A stretch of DNA of 64,000 bases, from NCBI GenBank assembly GCA_900757495.1, contig CAAENX010000007.1, positions 1 to 64,000 of the forward strand. Direction: 5' to 3'. The first letter of the stretch is position 1. Each line of letters begins with the position of its first letter. The position numbers and the translations under genes are program-made. Below are positions 17,273-26,300 of the stretch, one piece after another. The notes beneath the pieces are model-generated. The model did no database searches. It was not told where the DNA came from and was given only the letters and a program-made list of their open reading frames with translations. This stretch comes from an uncultured Collinsella sp. (lineage in GTDB: Bacteria > Actinomycetota > Coriobacteriia > Coriobacteriales > Coriobacteriaceae).

Positions 17273-18418
17273 TTTTAATGAGTCGAGTGCGCGAGTGGGA
17301 AGAGTTACGAGCATGGTCGTTCCGCGCTCCGAGCTCTCTTCGACCTCGATGGAGCCGCCGTGGAGCGCGGCAATCTCCCAGACCAGCGCAAGTCCCAGCC
17401 CCACGCCGCCGTATGCCCTGCTGCGCGATTTGTCGACGCGAAAGAAGGGCTGAAAGATGCTCGTCTGGTATTGCTCGGGAATGCCCGGCCCCTGGTCGCG
17501 CACGCGTAGCAGCACGCGGTCGCCTTCGGCGCAGGCGTTGATTTGCACGGTCGAGTTGGGCGCGCTGTAACGTATGGCGTTTTCGGCCAAGTTGAACAGC
17601 AGCCGATAGATTAGCGTATCGCTGCCGATCGTTTGCGCGTCGCCCTCACTTGTAAGCGTGATGTCTTTTTGCTCGGCAAGGGGCGCCAGGTCCGTGAGTA
17701 CTTCTTCGATCATCGGCGCCAGGTCAATCGCATCGTTGCAAGGGACACTGCGCAGCTCGCTCATCTCGAGCAGGGTCTTTGTCATGTGCGTCATTCGCTC
17801 GGTCTGCTCCTGCAGCAGCCCGAGCAGGCTCGCTGTATCGGCGTCGACGTCGGGGTGCTCGGCGCAAAACAGCTCAACCTGGGCCTGCATGAGCGCAAGC
17901 GGCGTGCGCAGTTCGTGCGCCGCATTGCCCGTAAACTGTCTTTGTGCGGAAAATCCCTCGTCAAGGCGGGCAATCATGTCGTTAAACGACGCGCTGCAGC
18001 GCCTGAGTTCAGAGGGCACGTCCTCGCTGATTTTTGTGTCGGCGAGGTTGTCGGGCCGCACGCTCTCGACTTGCGTCGCAAAGAAGCGCAACGGCCGCAG
18101 CGCATGTCCGCTCACAAAGTAGGCCAGCACGCCGCCGAGCAGCGTCACCGCTGCAGTTATATACCAGCTCGTCGCGCCAAACGATTCTTGGGCGTCGTTC
18201 ACGACGATGGTCAGCGCGTCGTCGAGCTCTTTGTTTGTCGGGTCAAATGAGCTGGGCGAGGCCGCCTCCACCTTGCTGTGCGCCGATAGTTCATTGCCGA
18301 TCGAGTCCATGTAGCGCATGCCGGAGTAGCCAACCAGGCAATTCATAAGTACGCAGGTTGAACATATCAGCAGTGCCGTCATCAACGTGATGCGCCACTG
18401 CAGAGACAGCCGCTTCAT
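17270..18418 (-). CDS. Sensor histidine kinase (two-component)
   Basis: 382 residues. TM1 is at about 10-30, followed by an extracytoplasmic domain of only about 55 residues and TM2 at about 84-104. A HAMP-like linker (ALRPLRFFATQVESV) leads to HisKA with H168 in NAAHELRTPLA. The HATPase_c has NLAENAIRYSAPN, VRDQGPGIP and GGVGLGLALVW. The start overlaps the last bases of the response-regulator gene by 4 bp, so the two are co-translated. The small outer loop favours sensing of the membrane, a metal or a partner protein. It diverges from the CXXC/polyferredoxin/TlpA genes, which are likely targets. Confidence 0.9.
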   Translation of the reverse strand: MKRLSLQWRITLMTALLICSTCVLMNCLVGYSGMRYMDSIGNELSAHSKVEAASPSSFDPTNKELDDALTIVVNDAQESFGATSWYITAAVTLLGGVLAYFVSGHALRPLRFFATQVESVRPDNLADTKISEDVPSELRRCSASFNDMIARLDEGFSAQRQFTGNAAHELRTPLALMQAQVELFCAEHPDVDADTASLLGLLQEQTERMTHMTKTLLEMSELRSVPCNDAIDLAPMIEEVLTDLAPLAEQKDITLTSEGDAQTIGSDTLIYRLLFNLAENAIRYSAPNSTVQINACAEGDRVLLRVRDQGPGIPEQYQTSIFQPFFRVDKSRSRAYGGVGLGLALVWEIAALHGGSIEVEESSERGTTMLVTLPTRALDSLK

Positions 18419-19089
18419 TTGCCGTCCTCCATAACGTAGCCTTCGCCGATTCGGTTGCGGATGGGGTCGTGCCCCAACGCGCCGCGCAGCTTTTTGCGCA
18501 GCGACGAGATGTGCACGCGGGTCGCGTTGCTAAAGCTGTTGACGCTGCTGTCCCATACGTGGTCGATAAGCTCTTCCTGGCTCACCGGCCGCCCCTGGTT
18601 AAGCATCAGGTATTCCAAGATGCCGGTCTCCTTGCGCGTGAGGGATAGGGTCTCGCCGCCCACGGAGGCGAGGCGCGCCTTGGTGTCAAAGCTCAACAAT
18701 CCACAGGCTAGAACAACGTCGTTTTGCGTAAAGCGCCTGAGCGTGAGACTGCGTATGCGTGCCGCCAGCTCGTCAAGATGGAACGGCTTGGTGAGGTAGT
18801 CGTTGGCGCCCGCATCGAGCCCCGCTACCTTGTCGGAGACCTCGCCACGTGCCGAGAGTACAAGCACCTTGGTCTCACAATCAGTTGTCCTGAGTTGCCT
18901 GAGCACGGTCATGCCGTCGACATGGGGGAGATTGAGGTCGAGCACGACAAGATCAAAGGTCTCGACATCGAGTAGATCGAGGGCCTGCTGCCCGTCGTAG
19001 CAGCAGTCGACGCTATAGGCCAAGTTGCGCAGGCTGCGTGCGATCGCATCGCACAGCGCCCGCTCGTCCTCGACGACCAAGATGCGCAT
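18415..19089 (-). CDS. OmpR/PhoB-family response regulator
   Basis: 224 residues with GGAG 6 bases before the ATG. The receiver domain has the acidic pair E7/D8, phospho-acceptor D51 (LVVLDLNLPHVDG), and conserved Thr/Ser (VLVLSAR) and Lys (YLTKPF). The C-terminal winged helix has the pattern LTRKETGILEYLMLNQGRPVS and THISSLRKKLR-like recognition. It is first in a two-gene operon with the kinase. It is transcribed away from the redox genes with only about 90 bp between the starts, consistent with direct control of both directions. Confidence 0.9.
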   Translation of the reverse strand: MRILVVEDERALCDAIARSLRNLAYSVDCCYDGQQALDLLDVETFDLVVLDLNLPHVDGMTVLRQLRTTDCETKVLVLSARGEVSDKVAGLDAGANDYLTKPFHLDELAARIRSLTLRRFTQNDVVLACGLLSFDTKARLASVGGETLSLTRKETGILEYLMLNQGRPVSQEELIDHVWDSSVNSFSNATRVHISSLRKKLRGALGHDPIRNRIGEGYVMEDGK

Positions 19090-19178
19090 AACGTTCTCCT
19101 TGCATAGTCATTCACGCTTAACACGGATTTTATAGTCGGTATGGTTCAATGGGTCGCGAAACGAAAGGAGTGGTCAAA

Positions 19179-19325
19179 TTGTTCAAAGCGATTAAGCCTG
19201 TGGCGCAGGTGGCTTTGCTGATCGTTGGGGTAGCCATGGTGTGCTTTGGCGTTATGCGCGGCGAGGCAGATGCCGTGCTGGCCAAAGCAATCAGGCTGTG
19301 CTTGGAGTGTATCGGAATTGGATAA
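19179..19325 (+). CDS. CD1871A-family CXXC microprotein
   Basis: 48 residues from a TTG at 19179 set by AAAGGAG 8 bases upstream. The sequence is a membrane helix (VAQVALLIVGVAMVCFGVMRGEA) followed by a short amphipathic stretch and the ending CLECIGIG. It matches my memory of the CD1871A family of CXXC-motif microproteins, which sit next to polyferredoxin/thioredoxin genes in anaerobes. The CXXC could pass electrons or disulfides, or bind metal, at the membrane face. Its stop codon overlaps the TTG start of the next gene (TTGGATAA), so translation is coupled. Confidence 0.75.
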   Translation: MFKAIKPVAQVALLIVGVAMVCFGVMRGEADAVLAKAIRLCLECIGIG

Positions 19326-20229
19326 AAGAAAAAACACTGCATCGCATCTTTTGGCGAGATTCCGCGGATTGATTCAGGCGGCGGCGACGCTTGCGACCAA
19401 TATTCACCTGCCTAACTTTGCCAAGGGCGGTATCTACCAGGGAGCCGGCAAAGCCGTCTGCGTGCCGGGGCTTAACTGCTACTCGTGTCCAGGGGCCTCG
19501 GGTGCGTGCCCCATCGGGTCGTTTCAGTCGGTGGTGGGATCGTCTAAGTTCAGCTTTTCGTATTACGTCACCGGAACGCTCATTCTGATCGGCGTGCTAC
19601 TGGGACGTTTTGTATGCGGCTTTTTGTGTCCGTTTGGATGGCTGCAAGAGCTTCTGCATAAGATTCCCAGCAAAAAGCTCTCCACGAAAAAGCTCAAGCC
19701 GCTCACGTACATCAAGTATGCCGTGCTACTGTTTGCCGTGGTGCTGCTGCCCGTCTTGGTGGTTAACGATGTGGGTATGGGCGACCCGTTCTTTTGCAAG
19801 TACATCTGCCCGCAGGGCGTGCTCGAGGGCGCGATTCCGCTGTCCATCATGAATACGGGAATCCGCTCCGCGCTGGGAAAGCTCTTTACCTGGAAGCTCG
19901 CGATCCTCATTGTGGTTGCGGTGCTGAGCGTGCTGTTCTACCGCCCCTTCTGTAAATGGATTTGCCCCCTCGGTGCGTTTTATGCGCTCATGAACAAGGT
20001 GTCTTTGCTGGGGATTCGGGTCGATCATTGTAAATGCGTCTCGTGCGGCAAGTGCGCCAGGGTGTGCCAGATGGACGTGGACGTTACGCGTACGCCCGAC
20101 CATGCCGAGTGCATTCGTTGCGGCAAATGCGTGGGCGCGTGCCCCGTCGATGCTATTAGCTTTCGCTATGGGCTGGGTGTGACGGGCGACAAACCCGCGC
20201 AGTCCACGCAAGCCTGCGAAAACAAATAG
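19318..20229 (+). CDS. Membrane 4Fe-4S polyferredoxin (NapH/CcoG-like)
   Basis: 303 residues from a TTG at 19318, which overlaps the stop of the microprotein gene; an earlier in-frame ATG at 19246 lies inside that gene and is rejected. Several membrane helices (YVTGTLILIGVLLGRFVCGFLCPFGW; YIKYAVLLFAVVLLPVLVV; LAILIVVAVLSVLFYRPFCKWICPLG) carry three CxxxCP motifs typical of NapH-type quinol-linked proteins. The C-terminus has two 4Fe-4S motifs (CVSCGKCARVCQ; CIRCGKCVGACP). The likely role is to move electrons from the quinone pool or ferredoxin to the outside thioredoxin-like lipoprotein encoded next. Confidence 0.85.
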   Translation: MDKRKNTASHLLARFRGLIQAAATLATNIHLPNFAKGGIYQGAGKAVCVPGLNCYSCPGASGACPIGSFQSVVGSSKFSFSYYVTGTLILIGVLLGRFVCGFLCPFGWLQELLHKIPSKKLSTKKLKPLTYIKYAVLLFAVVLLPVLVVNDVGMGDPFFCKYICPQGVLEGAIPLSIMNTGIRSALGKLFTWKLAILIVVAVLSVLFYRPFCKWICPLGAFYALMNKVSLLGIRVDHCKCVSCGKCARVCQMDVDVTRTPDHAECIRCGKCVGACPVDAISFRYGLGVTGDKPAQSTQACENK

Positions 20230-20264
20230 GTACCTATATAAGTTTCGATATAAACGGAGGAACC

Positions 20265-21227
20265 ATGAAACTGTCAAAAATTGCGGCTCTGTTGATGCTG
20301 CCCGTGCTGGCGCTGACTCTCGCGGCGTGCTCTGCCCCCAAGGGCGACGCGAAGGATGCTACGAGCGGCGATGCGCAGATTGCCGAGCTCATAGCGCAAA
20401 AGCCGTCAAGTGCCGAGGAGGCGGCCGAGCTGTATCAGCAGCTGCTGCAAAAGGAAAACGAGATCTTTGCGAGCGATAACGCCCTATGGGAAAAGGTGTT
20501 CCTTGCGGCCAACAAAGACACCCCCATGATTGAGGACGGCAAGAACTACGGTGACTTCTTGCTCGATACCATCGAGGGCGCCAAGGATCAGTTTGCGGCT
20601 GACGAGCTTAAGACGCTTAAGGCCGGCGCGCAGCAGGTCAAGGAGATCGAGGACAAGCTCATGGCGCTGGAGAAGGAGTTCCCCGGATGCGGCAGCACGC
20701 CCGGCGAGGGGGAGAGCGTTGATGCCTCGACCGCGGGTATGACCAACGGCGAGAGCGGGGAGACGAAGTTCCCCAGCTTTAAGGGCAAGGACTTGGACGG
20801 CAACGATGTAAACAGCGACGAGCTGTTCTCCAAGAACAAGGTCACCGTCATGAACTTCTGGTTTACCACCTGCAAGCCGTGCGTGGGAGAGCTGGGCGAT
20901 CTGGAGAAGCTCAACAAGGAGCTTGCCGAGAAGGGCGGCCAGGTCGTGGGCGTTAATTCCTTTACGCTCGATGGCAACAAAGATGCGGTGGCCGATGCCA
21001 AGGACGTGCTTTCCAAGAAGGGCGTGACGTATAAGAACATCTGGTTTAAGTCGGACAGCGAGGCCGGAAAGTTCACCTCCAACCTGTACTCGTTCCCGAC
21101 CACCTACGTGATCGACCAGAACGGTAACATTGTGGGAGAGCCGATCATGGGCGGCATCAACTCCGCTGAGCAGCGCGAGGCGCTCAACAAACTGATCGAT
21201 CAGGCACTCGCGAAGAGCGAACAGTAA
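20265..21227 (+). CDS. TlpA/ResA-like thioredoxin lipoprotein
   Basis: 320 residues with GGAGG before the ATG. The lipoprotein signal ends with lipobox LAAC (C22). A helical, charged spacer domain of about 130 residues precedes a redoxin domain from about 168, with active site TTCKPC (C203, C206) and the cis-Pro segment SFPTTYVI. It would sit on the outer face of the membrane as a disulfide reductase, fed by the polyferredoxin upstream. No CcdA/DsbD partner is nearby, which leaves the NapH-like protein and the CXXC microprotein as probable electron donors. The operon ends at the terminator at 21253. Confidence 0.85.
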   Translation: MKLSKIAALLMLPVLALTLAACSAPKGDAKDATSGDAQIAELIAQKPSSAEEAAELYQQLLQKENEIFASDNALWEKVFLAANKDTPMIEDGKNYGDFLLDTIEGAKDQFAADELKTLKAGAQQVKEIEDKLMALEKEFPGCGSTPGEGESVDASTAGMTNGESGETKFPSFKGKDLDGNDVNSDELFSKNKVTVMNFWFTTCKPCVGELGDLEKLNKELAEKGGQVVGVNSFTLDGNKDAVADAKDVLSKKGVTYKNIWFKSDSEAGKFTSNLYSFPTTYVIDQNGNIVGEPIMGGINSAEQREALNKLIDQALAKSEQ

Positions 21228-21252
21228 GTCCGTGGGACAGACAACTGAAGGG

Positions 21253-21280
21253 GAGTCGCTGGAAACAGCGACTCTTTTTT
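21253..21280 (+). terminator. Rho-independent terminator
   Basis: GAGTCGCTG-GAAA-CAGCGACTC followed by TTTTTT: a textbook intrinsic terminator 25 bases beyond the TlpA gene. Confidence 0.9.
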
Positions 21281-21298
21281 CTGCTTCGGGGTAGCATC

Positions 21299-21451
21299 AT
21301 GGGTATACGTCGAAAGGGCACGCAGCTTTTCGTGCATTGCCTGAGCGGTGCGCGAAGCAACCAAGCTGTGAGTTTTCTTAAGCGTTCTGGGTATGGCAGT
21401 GTCAAGAATATCGGCGGCATAAGCGGCTACACGGGAAAGGTGGTGCGTTAG
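21299..21451 (+). pseudogene. Truncated rhodanese domain (C-terminal half)
   Basis: 50 residues: FVHCLSGARSNQAVSF...SVKNIGGISGYTG is the active-site loop and C-terminal half of a rhodanese (catalytic Cys in HCLSGARS). A complete domain has about 100 residues. The N-terminal half is missing, and upstream is the terminator of the TlpA operon. There is no ribosome site. It is probably a decayed gene, though a minimal protein cannot be excluded. Its stop ends 2 bases before the next gene, whose own C-terminus is a rhodanese domain, so the fragment may come from the same thiol-sulfur locus. Confidence 0.55.
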
Positions 21452-21453
21452 CT

Positions 21454-23145
21454 ATGAAGGTGGTTATCGTTGGAGGCGTCGCGGGCGGAGCATCGGCGGC
21501 CGCACGTTTGCGCAGACTCGACGAGCAGGCCCAAATTGTCATCTTTGAGCGCACGGGTTTTGTATCGTATGCCAACTGTGGGCTTCCGTACTACATTGGC
21601 GGCGTGATAGAAGAAGAGAGCGCATTGACGCTGCAGTCTCCCAAGGGCTTTTGGGATCGCTTTCGCATTGCGGTCAAGACGAGTCACGAGGTGTTTGCCA
21701 TCCATCCCGATTCGCATACGGTCGAGGTTCGCAATATGCTGACGGGCGAGGAATTTGTCGAGACGTATGACAAGCTCATCCTGTCGCCGGGTGCAAAGCC
21801 GATTCGCCCTGCGTTGCCGGGCATCGACTCGGATAAAATCTTTAGCCTACGCACCGTTGAGGACACGCTGCGTATTCACAGCTATGTTCGAGAGCGGCGA
21901 CCGAGCAGTGCCGTCGTGATCGGCGGCGGCTTCATTGGCGTCGAGACGGCGGAGAATCTGTGCGAGCTGGGGCTCCAGGTGACCCTTCTGCAGCGTCCCG
22001 TCCAGCTTATGAACAACCTGGATTACGACATGGCGACCCTTTTGCATACCGAGGTGCGTGAGCACGGTATCGATCTGCGCCTCAAGGCCGATGTGACAGG
22101 TTTTGAGGAAGTTGATGGCCGCGTTGTCACCCATGTTGCGGGCGATGACCCTATCGGAGCCGATATGGTGCTGCTTGCCATTGGCGTGGCACCTGAGAGC
22201 CATCTGGCGCAAGAGGCGGGGCTCGAACTGGGCATCAAGGGGGCTATTGTGGTCAACGACCGCATGGAGACCTCTGCTGCCGACGTGTATGCCGTGGGCG
22301 ATGCCGTGCAGGTCACGCATCAGGTGACCGGCGAGGACGCGGTCATTTCGCTCGCCGGCCCCGCCAACAAGCAGGGGCGTGTCGTCGCCGATGTCATAGC
22401 CGGCATGGACAGCTGCTACCTCGGATCGTTGGGCTCATCGGTTATCAAGGTATTCGACTTGACGGCGGCAAGCACGGGACTATCCGAAAAGGCAGCACAC
22501 GCGGCGGGAATTGACTGCGACAGCGTGGTCCTGTCGCCCGGTTCGCATGCGGGTTATTATCCGGGTGCAACGCCCATGACCATGAAGGTTGTCTTCGAGA
22601 AGCAGGGATTGCGCCTGCTGGGTGCGCAAATCGTGGGCATCGATGGTGTGGACAAGCGTATCGACGTTCTGGCGACTGCCATCCAGGCAGGCATGCGCGG
22701 CGATAGGCTTAAGGATTTGGACCTAGCATACGCGCCGCCGTATTCATCGGCGAAGGATCCCGTCAATATGGCGGGCTTTATGATCGAGAACCTCAATCGC
22801 GGCATACTGGCGCAGTGGCATTGGGAGGATGAGCCCAACTTGCCACGCGATGGCAGCGTGCAGCTGCTCGATGTTCGTACGGAAGGGGAGTATGAGCGCG
22901 GGCATATCGATGGTTTCGTAAACATTCCCGTCGATGATCTGCGCAATCGCCTGGGCGAGCTCGACCGGGCCAAGCCGGTCTACGTGATTTGCCAGAGCGG
23001 CATTCGCAGCTACATTGCTTGCCGTATTTTGGCGCAGCATGGCTTTGAGTGCTTTAACTTCTCGGGCGGCTATCGCTTCTTTGCAGCCGTGACTGAGGCT
23101 CGCCGCGGCAGCGCTAACGTTATGCCGTGCGGGCTCGAAAAGTAG
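21454..23145 (+). CDS. FAD-dependent pyridine nucleotide-disulfide oxidoreductase with C-terminal rhodanese (CoA-disulfide reductase type)
   Basis: 563 residues. The FAD-binding fold is VVIVGGVAGGASAAARLRR. The single redox cysteine C42 in SYANCGLPYYIGG is the CoADR/NADH-oxidase signature. A second dinucleotide motif AVVIGGGFIGVETAENL binds NAD(P)H, and VYAVGDAVQV contacts FAD. From about 455 a rhodanese domain follows with Cys in VICQSGIRSYIA. Such fusions (CoADR-RHD) reduce CoA disulfide, persulfides or polysulfides in the cytoplasm. It follows the redox operon but has its own terminator in front, so it is probably transcribed separately. It ends just before a REP-like element. Confidence 0.9.
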   Translation: MKVVIVGGVAGGASAAARLRRLDEQAQIVIFERTGFVSYANCGLPYYIGGVIEEESALTLQSPKGFWDRFRIAVKTSHEVFAIHPDSHTVEVRNMLTGEEFVETYDKLILSPGAKPIRPALPGIDSDKIFSLRTVEDTLRIHSYVRERRPSSAVVIGGGFIGVETAENLCELGLQVTLLQRPVQLMNNLDYDMATLLHTEVREHGIDLRLKADVTGFEEVDGRVVTHVAGDDPIGADMVLLAIGVAPESHLAQEAGLELGIKGAIVVNDRMETSAADVYAVGDAVQVTHQVTGEDAVISLAGPANKQGRVVADVIAGMDSCYLGSLGSSVIKVFDLTAASTGLSEKAAHAAGIDCDSVVLSPGSHAGYYPGATPMTMKVVFEKQGLRLLGAQIVGIDGVDKRIDVLATAIQAGMRGDRLKDLDLAYAPPYSSAKDPVNMAGFMIENLNRGILAQWHWEDEPNLPRDGSVQLLDVRTEGEYERGHIDGFVNIPVDDLRNRLGELDRAKPVYVICQSGIRSYIACRILAQHGFECFNFSGGYRFFAAVTEARRGSANVMPCGLEK

Positions 23146-23156
23146 CGCGCATTGGA

Positions 23157-23244
23157 ATGTGACAAAGTGACAGCCTCTTTGTCGCATCGGGGATGTTATA
23201 TGCGGGATGGTGCGCCATGCGGCGTGCTGTCCCGTTCGTTTTTT
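23157..23244. repeat. Composite REP-like element, family A copy 2
   Basis: ATGTGACAAAGTGACAGCCTCTTTGTCGCAT (shown here only by its ends: 23157-23187) is a degenerate copy of the first hairpin. The second hairpin, CGGGATGGTGCGCC...GGCGTGCTGTCCCG (23203-23234), is followed by TTCGTTTTTT. Order, spacing and the TTCGTT tail match the copy at 17187, so the two hairpins move or were copied as a unit. Confidence 0.7.
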
Positions 23245-23366
23245 GGCGCGGTTCGTTACATTCCTCACTGGTATCGGCCAAAAATGAGGATAGAGTAGGA
23301 CAAACGCGCCGAACGTGAACGGCGGGGGAGCGGGCGAGCGCGCCCGCGCGAGAGAGGTTGCCGTCC

Positions 23367-26300
23367 ATGCTGGATCTCAGAGTTATTTGCAAAAGGTACG
23401 TTACGCAGTCGTTTACGCAGGTAGCGCTCGACAGCGTAAGCCTGTCTTTTCGCGATAACGAGTTTGTAGCCATCCTGGGTCCTTCGGGCTCGGGTAAAAC
23501 TACGATGCTCAACGTCATTGGTGGACTCGACCATTTCGATTCCGGCGACCTGCTGATCGATGGCATCTCGACCAAGGACTTCAGCGACCGCGATTGGGAT
23601 GCCTACAGAAACAATCGCATTGGCTTTGTGTTTCAGAGCTACAACCTCATTCCGCATCAGACCATTTTGGAAAACGTGGAATTGGCGCTTACGCTCACGG
23701 GCGTGGGGCATGCCGAGCGCCGCCAGCGTGCACGCAAGGCGCTTGAGGCAGTCGGTCTGGGCGAGCACGTTAACAAGCGCCCGAGCCAGCTATCGGGCGG
23801 CCAGATGCAGCGCGTCGCCATCGCCCGCGCCTTAATCAACGATCCCGAGATTGTGCTGGCTGACGAGCCGACCGGCGCCTTAGACTCAACGACATCCGTG
23901 CAGGTCATGGATTTGCTCAAGGACGTTGCGCGCGACCGTCTGGTCATCATGGTCACGCACAATCCCGAGCTGGCGTACCAGTACGCCACGCGCATCGTCA
24001 ACCTGGCGGACGGCAAGATCACCGACGATTCCGATCCCTTTGATGTTGCCAATGCCGCGCGTCGCGAGGCTAAGCCTACGCGCAAAACCTCGATGAGCTT
24101 TGTGACGGCGCTGGGGCTTTCGGCGCGAAACCTTTTGACCAAGAAGGGCCGTACGGCTATGACGGCCTTTGCTGGTTCGATCGGCATCATCGGTATCGCG
24201 GCGATTCTGGCGCTCTCCAACGGCGTAAACGGCTACATCAAAAAGGTCGAGGAGGATACGCTCTCGAGCTACCCGCTGACGATTTCCAAGCAGGATTACG
24301 ACCTGTCGTCCATGATGGGCGGACAGGGGACCACGGATGACGATACGTCCAAGAACGAGGGTTCGTCCGACGACGGCACCGACGGCAAGGCTCAGGGGAC
24401 CGATAAGATCCCTGTGGTCACGGCCCTAAAGGATATGTTCGCAAGCGTTAAGTCCAACGACATGACGAGCTTTAAGGCATGGCTCGATGCCGGTGGCGAC
24501 GGCATCGATAAAGAGGTCAACGCCATTCAGTACGGCTACGGCGTGACGCCGGTTGTCTATCGTGCCGGCAAGGGCGATGAGAAGCCTGTCCGGCTGGTGC
24601 CCAACGCCATGACCGAGGCCATGAGCGGAGGCGCGAGCTCGGCGGCAACGGTGAGCATGGATTCCATGGGAACCTCGGTCTTTAACGAGATGATTGACGA
24701 CCAGAGCCTGCTCGACAGCCAGTACGATGTCGTTGCCGGCCATTGGCCTACGTCCGCCAACGAGGCCGTGATGGTGCTTTCGAGCCGCGGAACGGTGGGC
24801 GACTACACGCTCTACAGTATCGGCGCGCTGGATATCGATGAGCTCAACGACCTGGTTAACAGTGCCATGACGGCCGACGGCAAGGTCAAGACGCCCAAGA
24901 CCGGCAGCGACTTTACCTACGACGATGCACTGTCCACGACGTTTAAGGTGTTGTCGCCGGCCGATGCCTATCGCAAAAACGAAGAGACCGGCATGTGGAC
25001 TGACATGTCTGGCGACGCCGACTTTATGAAAGCCAAGGTTGCCGACGGTATTGACGTGCGCATTGTGGGCGTGGTGCGACCCAACGAGACGGCAAACGCG
25101 AGCGCATTGTCCCCGGGCATTGTCTATACGCATGCGCTGACTCGCCAGCTTATGGAGCGTGCTGCCGATTCGCAGATTGTGCAGGAGCAGCTTGCCCACC
25201 CCGAGACGGATGTCTTTACGGGCAAAACCTTCGACGAGCTGCAGGGCGAAGCCAAGCAAGGCGTGGATCTGAGCAGCATGTTCAGTGTGGACGAGGCGGC
25301 GCTGAAGAGCGCGTTCTCGTTCGATTCGTCTGCGCTCTCGGGTGCGGCCGGCGGCATGGACCTTTCTGGTCTCGACTTGTCCGGGCTGGATATTGACCTT
25401 TCGGGTGTTGGGCGAGACATCGATTTCAGCGACATCATGGCCAAGGCGCCGGTCCCGGATTTCTCGGGCATCTTTGACGGTCTGGAACTCACACCCGAGC
25501 AAATGCAGCAGGTGGGAGCACTTGCCAACCAGCTGTTTGAGGGCTTTATGCGCTCTGATCAGTTTAAGGCGCTGTCACCCGAAGATCTTAAGGATGCGTC
25601 AAAGCTTGCTGCCGCATTCTCGGCGTACCTTGAGAATGATGTCGCAGCCCAGCAATACCTGGCTCAGCTCAGGGCGCTCGGCGGCGATGCCCTGGCCGAG
25701 CGTCTGCAGCAGGTGATGGGCGACTATGTGCAAAAGCAGCTGGCTCCGTATTTGCAGCAGTCTATGGATCAGGTGATGAAGGCGGTCAGCGAGCAGATTG
25801 CGACGACGGTATCAACCCAGCTCAAGGCGGGTGCGGCAGGGCTCATGGACCAAATGGCGACGCAGATGTCTTCGAGTTTTGCCAACCTGGCGAGCGCCAT
25901 GCGCGTGGATGCGGGCGCCTTTGCTCGTGCCATCCACTTCAACATGGACGCCGAGGACCTGAGCTCGCTCATGATGAGCTATGCCAAGGCGTCGAAGCTC
26001 ACCTACGACAACAATCTGACCACGTTGGGCTATGCGGACGAGGCGGACCCCATTTCGGTCAAGATTTTCCCGCGCGACTTTGAGGCCAAGGAGCGCGTGC
26101 TCGATTACATCGATGCGTACAACAAGCAGGTCAAAGCCGCTGGTCACGATGAGCAGGCAATCTCGTATACCGACTACATGGGCATCATCATGGGCTCGGT
26201 GACCGACATCGTGAACACCATCAGCTTGGTGCTCATCTCATTCGTGAGTATCAGTTTGGCGGTGAGCTCCATCATGATCGGCATCATCACCTACATCAGC

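Noticed and set aside
24354..24365. Second LexA-like site GAAC-GAGG-GTTC
   Set aside because: It lies inside the ABC coding sequence, lacks the outer C/G bases of the consensus and has no promoter context.
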